Source: Micavibrio aeruginosavorus
Lineage (GTDB): Bacteria; Pseudomonadota; Alphaproteobacteria; UBA9219
Reading direction: 5' to 3'
Length of the DNA: 6,598 nt
Assembly (NCBI GenBank): GCA_020720905.1
Contig: DYNT01000075.1
Location: 1 to 6,598 of the forward strand
The notes under the pieces were generated by a model. The model searched no databases, was not told the origin of the DNA, and was given only the letters and a program-made list of their open reading frames with translations. The position numbers were made by a program, and so were the translations under genes. Below are positions 1 through 4,826 of this stretch, piece by piece (positions within the stretch are counted from its first letter, which is position 1; every line of letters starts with the position of its first letter).

Positions 1-45
1 GATGACAACGGGATTGTTTGTTTTTTTGTGAACCAACTTATGGTC

Positions 46-79
46 GGATTAATATTTGCCTTCGTAAACTGATTAATCC
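46..79. repeat. Short inverted repeat just past the 3' end of the hypothetical gene
   Basis: GGATTAAT (46-53) and ATTAATCC (72-79) are perfect 8-bp inverted arms around an 18-nt loop, directly downstream of the minus-strand stop codon at 82-84. The stem is AT-rich and no T-run follows on the minus strand, so it is not a convincing intrinsic terminator. It may be a weak mRNA 3'-end hairpin or chance in AT-rich DNA. Confidence 0.25.
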
Positions 80-81
80 TC

Positions 82-579
82 TCAAAGATGCAACGTATCT
101 GTCAGTAAATGATCTACGAGTTTGGGATCAATCCGTTTAGGCTTGACTATTGCTTGAAACAATACGCAGCTTTTTATTGCAGTTTTCATTTGGACAAGAT
201 TAGAAGGATAAATTTCAAGAGCATTTTCAGGCGAAAGCAAATAGGTGTAGAATAGACCTCGCCCATTGTTTGCTGGCAACACAAAAAGAAGTCCTTCCAA
301 AACGTTTGCTTCTACGTTCCGTGTAAGCTTTTTTCCGTCATGTGCAGAAAAGAAAGAATCTTCTCCGTACTCTCCAAGAACAAAAGCCGACGATCCCCTT
401 TCTCCCTTATACCCCCACACAACATTCTTGGGCATATATTTTTTTGTAAGAAACTGTAAAGAGTCGGCGATGTGAATATGGATAGGGCAAAAAGGCCACG
501 CCCTCTCCTTGATTTTTTCTTCAAGCAATCCATGATCTTTTATGCCATGGTAATATCGCCCTAAACTATATCGCAGCAT
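82..579 (-). CDS. Hypothetical protein, 165 aa, AT-rich
   Basis: I do not recognise this protein. It opens with ATG at 579-577, preceded on the minus strand by AAGG with an 8-nt spacer, a usable ribosome binding site, and ends with TGA at 84-82. The product is a 165-residue soluble-looking protein with no signal peptide or clear membrane segment. It has aromatic-rich patches near the start (RYSLGRYYHG), a His-rich stretch around residues 33-36 (HIHI) and a central hydrophobic strand (LEGLLFVLPANNGRG, about residues 94-108). Its base composition, roughly 40% GC by eye, is clearly lower than the genes to its right. It lies 76 bp beyond the 3' end of tRNA-Tyr on the same strand. That position and composition fit recently acquired DNA, which is inference. 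An overlapping 73-codon frame on the same strand and a 69-codon frame on the opposite strand look like shadows. Confidence 0.6.
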   Translation of the reverse strand: MLRYSLGRYYHGIKDHGLLEEKIKERAWPFCPIHIHIADSLQFLTKKYMPKNVVWGYKGERGSSAFVLGEYGEDSFFSAHDGKKLTRNVEANVLEGLLFVLPANNGRGLFYTYLLSPENALEIYPSNLVQMKTAIKSCVLFQAIVKPKRIDPKLVDHLLTDTLHL

Positions 580-655
580 GATAAAAGCCTTGTGTCGTGA
601 TTAAAAAATTCTCTGCTTTTTTTACACATACCGTTTGAAAAAATCTTGGTTAAAA

Positions 656-741
656 TGGTGGAAGGGACAGGATTTGAACCTGTGTACTCGTAAGAGGGCA
701 GATTTACAGTCTGCTGCCATTAACCACTCGGCCACCCTTCC
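656..741 (-). tRNA. tRNA-Tyr (anticodon GTA)
   Basis: The minus strand folds as a class II tRNA of 86 nt. The 7-bp acceptor stem pairs GGAAGGG (741-735) with CCCTTCC (666-660), followed by discriminator A (659) and an encoded CCA (658-656). The anticodon arm is GCAGA-CTGTAAA-TCTGC (714-698) with GTA at 707-705, which reads tyrosine codons UAU and UAC. The long variable arm expected of bacterial tRNA-Tyr follows, then a T-loop with GTTCAAATC (679-671). The D-arm region GGCCGAGTGG is also canonical. The gene is divergent from the methyltransferase gene at 854. AT-rich DNA begins right at its 3' end. Confidence 0.97.
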
Positions 742-775
742 ACATTTTTGTCCCACATCACAGTGGGAAGCAGCC

Positions 776-804
776 AAATAACGGATTTTACTTGCGCTTG
801 TCAA
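776..804 (-). promoter_or_regulatory. Putative promoter of tRNA-Tyr
   Basis: Read on the minus strand, a perfect -35 hexamer TTGACA (804-799) lies upstream of the tRNA. The -10 is poor: a 17-nt spacer gives TTATTT (781-776), and the neighbouring registers give GTTATT or TATTTG. A small perfect hairpin, TCCCAC/GTGGGA with a 6-nt loop (751-768), lies between this promoter and the tRNA 5' end and would fall in the precursor leader. The -35 match and position support the call. The weak -10 limits confidence. Confidence 0.4.
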
Positions 805-853
805 TCCCACAGTCTTCATTAGGGGGCAGATTTTATCAAGAAAGTTTAAAAAC

Positions 854-2077
854 ATGAAAAGCAGCCTTCGCAAACCAACAGGAAAGCCCACCGGACGCCC
901 CTTTGGCGGGTCTAAGCGCCCTTCTTTTGGAAAGGCCTTGAGCAAACCCTCAGGGAGCCGCAAGACGGATAGCACTGTGGCAAAGAGCCCTCGCCGTTTC
1001 GAGCGCACCGATAAAGCAGCTGTTCCCAGCGAAGGGTTCAAAAAGAAACCAGCGGGACGCTTTGGCGAGAAGTCTGCCTTTGGCCAACGCGATTCCACCC
1101 GCAAACCAACGGGAGGATTTGACCGCAAGCCAAGACGTTCTGCCCGCGATGATGATGTCCTGCGTGAGGATGGCTTTAAAAAGACGACGCCCCGCTTTGC
1201 CAAGAAACCTTCTTTCCATAAAAAGCATGAAAGCGCCGCCGCACCGAAGCCTGCTTTTGAAAGGCAGGAACCGCGTGAAAAACGCGCCCCCCTGCCCAAG
1301 CGCGAAAGCTTGCAACGCCAAGGCGTCCTCCTTTGGGGGCTTCATGCGGTGCGCGAGGCGTGGCTTAACCCGCAACGCAAATGCTATCGCCTATGGACGA
1401 CCGAGGCCGGTCAGGCATCGATCAAAGAGACGCTAGAGGAAGCCACTGCCAAAAATCTACCGCGCCCCGCCCCACTCCATGCCGAAAAGTCAGACATCGA
1501 GCACTTCCTGCCCCACGGCAGCGTGCATCAAGGCGTTGCGCTGGAGGTTGATCCTTTGCCAGAGATGAGCCTTGACGATCTGCTGGGGCAAGAGAAGGCC
1601 CCCTCGCTGGTCATTATTTTGGATCACGTCACCGATCCGCATAATGTCGGCGCGATTTTGCGCTCTGCCGCCGCGTTTGGCGCAGGCGCCGTGATTGTGA
1701 CCGAGCGCGGCGCGCCATCGGCCACGGGCATCATGGCCAAGACCGCCAGCGGCGCGGCCGAGCATGTGCCTCTTATCACCGTCGTCAACATCGCGCGAAC
1801 GATAAGCGCGTTGAAGGCCGAGAATTTCTGGTGCGTCGGGTTGGCCGAGGAAGGCGAAAAAGATTTATGCGAATCCAAACTGTCAGAAGGCCGCGTCGCG
1901 CTGGTGATGGGCGCAGAAGGCGAAGGCCTTCGCCGCCTGACGCGTGAGCGTTGCGATGAGCTGGCGCGCCTTCCCACAGGCGGGCGCATCGGCAGCCTCA
2001 ACGTCTCTAACGCCACCGCCATCGCCCTGTATGAGGTGAAGCGGCAAAGAGGCTATACGAGAGAGAATGGCTTCTGA
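854..2077 (+). CDS. rlmB: RlmB-like 23S rRNA (guanosine-2'-O-)-methyltransferase, SpoU/TrmH family, with long basic N-terminal extension
   Basis: This is a SAM-dependent 2'-O-ribose methyltransferase of the SPOUT class. Characterised RlmB methylates G2251 in the 23S rRNA P-loop. The 407-residue product has two parts. Residues 1 to about 155 are rich in Lys, Arg, Pro, Ser and Gly with recurring RKPTG/KKPAGRF-like units, and look disordered. The enzyme follows. The substrate-binding domain starts near 157 (GVLLWGLHAVREAW). The trefoil-knot catalytic domain carries motif 1 at 257-270 (DHVTDPHNVGAILR, with Asn264 and Arg270), motif 2 at 350-359 (LVMGAEGEGL) and motif 3 at 374-386 (PTGGRIGSLNVSN). 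Family members are usually about 245-290 aa, so the extension is unusually long. ATG 854 is the only practical start because no other Met codon occurs before residue 238. The upstream AAGAAAG is a weak ribosome binding site. The exact rRNA target is inferred, and other TrmH-family paralogues share these motifs. Confidence 0.93.
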   Translation: MKSSLRKPTGKPTGRPFGGSKRPSFGKALSKPSGSRKTDSTVAKSPRRFERTDKAAVPSEGFKKKPAGRFGEKSAFGQRDSTRKPTGGFDRKPRRSARDDDVLREDGFKKTTPRFAKKPSFHKKHESAAAPKPAFERQEPREKRAPLPKRESLQRQGVLLWGLHAVREAWLNPQRKCYRLWTTEAGQASIKETLEEATAKNLPRPAPLHAEKSDIEHFLPHGSVHQGVALEVDPLPEMSLDDLLGQEKAPSLVIILDHVTDPHNVGAILRSAAAFGAGAVIVTERGAPSATGIMAKTASGAAEHVPLITVVNIARTISALKAENFWCVGLAEEGEKDLCESKLSEGRVALVMGAEGEGLRRLTRERCDELARLPTGGRIGSLNVSNATAIALYEVKRQRGYTRENGF

Positions 2078-2127
2078 TGGCGTGTGTTTGCCTTATGAAT
2101 AATATTCATGCCTAACCGTTCCTCTTC

Positions 2128-2178
2128 CGTCATCCCGCACGAAGCGATGCGTTAGCATCGCGAAGATGCGGGATGACG
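2128..2178. repeat. Nested intergenic palindrome (dispersed-repeat type)
   Basis: A 51-bp element has perfect 12-bp outer arms, CGTCATCCCGCA (2128-2139) and TGCGGGATGACG (2167-2178). Inside is a perfect 7-bp stem, GCGATGC (2144-2150) with GCATCGC (2155-2161), closing a GTTA tetraloop. Short unpaired CGAA and GAAGA segments separate the stems. It lies 50 bp after the methyltransferase stop. No T-run follows, so it is not a classical terminator. From general knowledge, GTCATCCCGC-type arms recur as dispersed palindromes in proteobacterial genomes. Only one copy is present here, so repeat status is inferred. Confidence 0.75.
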
Positions 2179-2220
2179 AATTAGGACAATAATCATGACC
2201 TTCTTCTGCCTTTTCACGAT

Positions 2221-2249
2221 TTATCCACAACTTTGCGTGGTTATCCACA
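2221..2249 (+). promoter_or_regulatory. Pair of perfect DnaA boxes
   Basis: TTATCCACA occurs at 2221-2229 and again at 2241-2249, both on the plus strand and both followed by A. This exactly matches the strong consensus box bound by the replication initiator DnaA. The 20-bp start-to-start spacing is about two helical turns, which would put both boxes on the same face of the DNA. They lie 22 bp upstream of a TTGACA hexamer and 62 bp upstream of the secretin ATG. This suggests DnaA-linked control of the pilus operon or a DnaA titration site. No other boxes or AT-rich unwinding region are seen, so a full oriC is unlikely. Confidence 0.6.
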
Positions 2250-2270
2250 ACCCCTACGAGCGTTAATGTT

Positions 2271-2299
2271 TTGACATACGCCCCTATTCCGTTCAGTTT
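2271..2299 (+). promoter_or_regulatory. Putative promoter of the pilus operon
   Basis: A perfect TTGACA (2271-2276) is followed 17 nt later by CAGTTT (2294-2299), a poor -10 match, and no better hexamer sits at 16 or 18 nt. If used, transcription would start at about 2305. That would leave almost no leader before ATG 2311 and would favour a later start codon for the secretin. Confidence 0.3.
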
Positions 2300-2310
2300 C
2301 ATTCCTCCGC

Positions 2311-4152
2311 ATGCAATGGACAATGCTTTCGTTGAAAAAGAAACGGGAACGGTTACGCGTGAATGCTTTGTTAAGAACGCCTTTGACTGTTTTGGGTTTG
2401 TGTCTCTTTTTGCTTTCTTGCACCAATACTTTTCCGCCTGACAAAATCGATCCTGCGGGCAACATGACCCGCGAGGATTATTTGGCGTTGCGCCATCGCG
2501 GTGATCCTAAGAAAAAAGAAAAACTCCCTTTGGAAGAACCGCCCATTCCCGATTTGGAAAATGCGTTACTGCCGCCATCCGCCTTATCGCTGGATAGGCC
2601 GCCCCCTATCCCCGCCCTGCCACTTGAAGCGCTTTCTTCAGAGAGCCTGTACAGTTCCGACCTGCCGGATAAAAAAGTCAGCGTCACGATTTCGGATTCC
2701 GTTCCCTTGCGCGATATATTGATCGAGCTTGGCCGCGAGGGCGAAGTGAACCTAGAGATTGACCCGCGCATCGAAGGCAGCATTATCTTCACCGCGCATG
2801 AGCAACCCTTTGATACCGTTTTGCGCCGCATTTGCGACCTTGCGGGGCTGCGCTATAAAAACGATGGCGCGTTTATCCGCATTGAGATGGATGAACCGTA
2901 TCAGCAAACCTACGCCCTTGATCACCTCAGCCTCTCACGCAAAACGACCAGCGAGGTGACCATCGCCACCAACGTCTTTGATGTCGATGTCGCTGGCAAC
3001 AGCAGCGGCGGCAACAATAAGAGTGGCAGCGATAATAACTCCACATCAAAAATTGCCGCAAGTTCAGACGCTGATTTCTGGAGCGAGGTTGAAAAATCCT
3101 TGCCGCAAGTTCTCGCCACAGCCATCAAGAACAAGCCGCTGACAACAGGCCGCGCAGGCGATGCCAAGCCAGAGTCCAATTACAGCATCGATCGTCAAGC
3201 GGGGCTGATCACCGTCTTTGGCAACAGCCGCCAGCAAGAGGCCGTCGCCACGTTCTTAACGCGCCTTGATCACAAAGCTTCCTCACAGGTTTTAATCGAA
3301 GCGCGTATCGTTGAGGTTGAGCTGTCCGATGAGTTTCAAAGCGGTGTGAATTGGTCAACCCTTTTCAAGGGCGCAACGAGCCTCGCCGCCAATTTTGGCG
3401 CACCAGGCGTTGGCGCGGCGATGACCGCCGCCTCATCAGGCTTGTTCACGGCATCCCTTGATACCAAGGACTTTAACGGCATTCTCAACCTTGTCCGCAC
3501 GTTCGGCACGATGCGCGTTCTTTCCTCACCGCGCCTGACGGTCATGAACAACCAGACCGCCGTATTAAAAGTTGCCCGCAATGAAGTCTACTTCCTGACT
3601 TCGGCGCAGTTTCCCACCACCACCAACGCGGCGGGCGTTGTCGTATCGGGAACGCCCGTGTTTTCCAGCACGCCACGCACCGTTCCCGTCGGGCTTGTCA
3701 TGACGGTGCAGCCCGCCATCAACAACGATACCAACCGCGTGACGATGACGTTGCGCCCCACGATCTCACGCGTGATTGATCGCGTAAACGATCCTTCGAT
3801 TGGCCTGAATGCAGCCAATGCTGGCGTGACCAATCCCATTCAATCGCAAATCCCCGTTCTGGCGGTGCGCGAGATGGACTCCGTCCTGCAACTGCAATCG
3901 GGCGAAGTTGCTGTGATGGGCGGCTTGATGCAAGACAGCTCGGAAAACTCGGATCAAGGCATCCCGCCTTTTGATGCGCTGCCCGTTGTCGGCAACCTTG
4001 CTAAATCGCGCGATAATCAAGGCACAACAAGCGAGCTGGTGATCCTTCTTCGCGCCACCATCTTGAACAACGCCACGCCCGACAAAGCCGATACCGACCT
4101 GTATAAAAAATACAACAGCGATCCACGTCCCCTTCCCCTTCCTCAACGCTAG
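2311..4152 (+). CDS. mshL: MshL-like type IV pilus / type II secretion secretin, outer-membrane lipoprotein
   Basis: This secretin should form the outer-membrane channel through which the pilus or pseudopilus acts. The 613-residue product begins with a basic n-region, a hydrophobic segment (about 23-36) and a lipobox-like LLSC with Cys37, indicating a lipoprotein. A Pro-rich linker follows, then an STN/secretin N-domain (about 122-195; VPLRDILIELGREGEVNLEID). Next comes a Ser/Asn/Gly-rich linker (about 229-252) and the MshL-style DFWSEVEKSL segment (255-264). The secretin core (about 325-585) includes EARIVEVELSDEFQSGVNW, RVLSSPRLTVMNNQTA, VPVGLVMTVQP and GEVAVMGGLMQ. It ends with IPPFDALPVVGNL and SELVILLRATI. 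The start is uncertain: ATG 2323, TTG 2332 and GTG 2359 are in frame, and GTG 2359 would give a typical 20-residue signal before Cys37. Length fits MshL/PilN. GspD or PilQ subfamilies are less likely. It begins a plus-strand cluster with two prepilins and an ATPase. Confidence 0.92.
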   Translation: MQWTMLSLKKKRERLRVNALLRTPLTVLGLCLFLLSCTNTFPPDKIDPAGNMTREDYLALRHRGDPKKKEKLPLEEPPIPDLENALLPPSALSLDRPPPIPALPLEALSSESLYSSDLPDKKVSVTISDSVPLRDILIELGREGEVNLEIDPRIEGSIIFTAHEQPFDTVLRRICDLAGLRYKNDGAFIRIEMDEPYQQTYALDHLSLSRKTTSEVTIATNVFDVDVAGNSSGGNNKSGSDNNSTSKIAASSDADFWSEVEKSLPQVLATAIKNKPLTTGRAGDAKPESNYSIDRQAGLITVFGNSRQQEAVATFLTRLDHKASSQVLIEARIVEVELSDEFQSGVNWSTLFKGATSLAANFGAPGVGAAMTAASSGLFTASLDTKDFNGILNLVRTFGTMRVLSSPRLTVMNNQTAVLKVARNEVYFLTSAQFPTTTNAAGVVVSGTPVFSSTPRTVPVGLVMTVQPAINNDTNRVTMTLRPTISRVIDRVNDPSIGLNAANAGVTNPIQSQIPVLAVREMDSVLQLQSGEVAVMGGLMQDSSENSDQGIPPFDALPVVGNLAKSRDNQGTTSELVILLRATILNNATPDKADTDLYKKYNSDPRPLPLPQR

Positions 4153-4154
4153 AT

Positions 4155-4158
4155 GGAG
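4155..4158 (+). promoter_or_regulatory. Ribosome binding site deciding the first prepilin start
   Basis: GGAG lies 6 nt upstream of ATG 4165. The earlier in-frame ATG at 4153 overlaps this site and immediately follows the secretin stop codon, so ATG 4165 is the better start. Confidence 0.7.
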
Positions 4159-4164
4159 ATCAAA

Positions 4165-4821
4165 ATGAAACGCACCACAACACAATCCGGTTTTACGCTT
4201 GTTGAGCTTTCCATTGTTTTGGTCATCATCGGCCTGATTATTGGCGGTGTTTTGACGGGACAGCAAATCATCCAAAACGCCCGCATTACCAATGCGATCA
4301 ACGGCATTCAAGCCTATCAAGGGCAACTGCAAACCTATACCCAAAACTATGGAGCGATGCCGGGTGATGACCCCAGCGCCACGACGCGTTTTCCCTCCAT
4401 GAGGCAAAGCGCGGACGGCAATAATAACGGCAAGATCGGCACCGCCAGCTCGTTCGATACGACCAGCACGACGGGAGAAGCCAGCGAAAGCCTCCACGTC
4501 TGGGCGCATTTACGCGCAGCAGGGCTTGTGAAGAACCAAGTCACAGGCGGCACAACAGCCATTCAGCCCCCCAATCCTTTCGGCGGCGTGTTTGGCTTTC
4601 AAAACGGCGCGTTTGGCGGCGTGTTCACGACAACCGTTTTGTGCCTCGACAAAGTCACAGCAGGCGCGGCGCAAGCCATCGATGCAAGGCTTGACGACGG
4701 GACAAGCAACGCAGGCGCGATCCAATCCACGCCCTATACCAATGCCACGGGCAGCAGCGCGAACGCGCCCACAGCAACGTATAGCGACGACAACGCCTAT
4801 ACAATGTGCGTAAGGATATAA
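4165..4821 (+). CDS. Class III prepilin (major or minor pilin), 218 aa
   Basis: This is a pilus or pseudopilus subunit made as an inner-membrane prepilin. After a short basic leader (MKRTTTQSG), the prepilin peptidase site is Gly9/Phe10, followed by TLVE with the conserved Glu at mature position 5 (residue 14). A hydrophobic assembly helix follows (SIVLVIIGLIIGGVLTG). The mature protein would be 209 residues. The globular part contains the recurrent YGAMPGDDPSA motif (about 62-72), a D-G-N-N-N-G-K-I loop (84-91) resembling calcium-binding loops, and ESLHVWAHLRAAGLV (about 108-122). Cys160 and Cys215 could form a C-terminal disulfide loop, as in many type IV pilins. It starts 12 nt after the secretin stop. 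A string of hairpins begins 16 nt after its stop, which may stabilise its mRNA relative to downstream genes. Whether it is the major pilin cannot be told from sequence. Confidence 0.9.
   Translation: MKRTTTQSGFTLVELSIVLVIIGLIIGGVLTGQQIIQNARITNAINGIQAYQGQLQTYTQNYGAMPGDDPSATTRFPSMRQSADGNNNGKIGTASSFDTTSTTGEASESLHVWAHLRAAGLVKNQVTGGTTAIQPPNPFGGVFGFQNGAFGGVFTTTVLCLDKVTAGAAQAIDARLDDGTSNAGAIQSTPYTNATGSSANAPTATYSDDNAYTMCVRI
4812..4816 (+). promoter_or_regulatory. Ribosome binding site candidate for the second prepilin
   Basis: AAGGA lies inside the last codons of the first prepilin, 10 nt before ATG 4827. It is the best-supported initiation signal for the second prepilin frame. The TTG at 5025 has GGGAGGG only 15 nt upstream, buried in a stable stem. 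Confidence 0.45.
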
Positions 4822-4826
4822 GTGTC

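Noticed and set aside
622..1299. 225-codon minus-strand open frame
   Set aside because: It runs through the tRNA-Tyr gene and is antisense to the methyltransferase. Its Arg/Pro/Leu-rich translation mirrors the repetitive plus-strand coding, so it is a shadow.
2095..2109. ATGAAT-AAT-ATTCAT dyad after the methyltransferase stop
   Set aside because: Short AT-only-like stem without a T-run, too weak to call a terminator or operator.
2221..2249. Chromosomal or plasmid replication origin
   Set aside because: Only two DnaA boxes, no AT-rich unwinding region, no iterons and no replication gene nearby.
2093..2323. 76-codon minus-strand frame in the intergenic region
   Set aside because: It spans the palindrome, the DnaA boxes and the promoter region and has no recognisable features.
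3766..4509. 247-codon minus-strand open frame
   Set aside because: Antisense to the secretin C-terminus and the prepilin N-terminus, both clear family members. No recognisable domain in the antisense frame.
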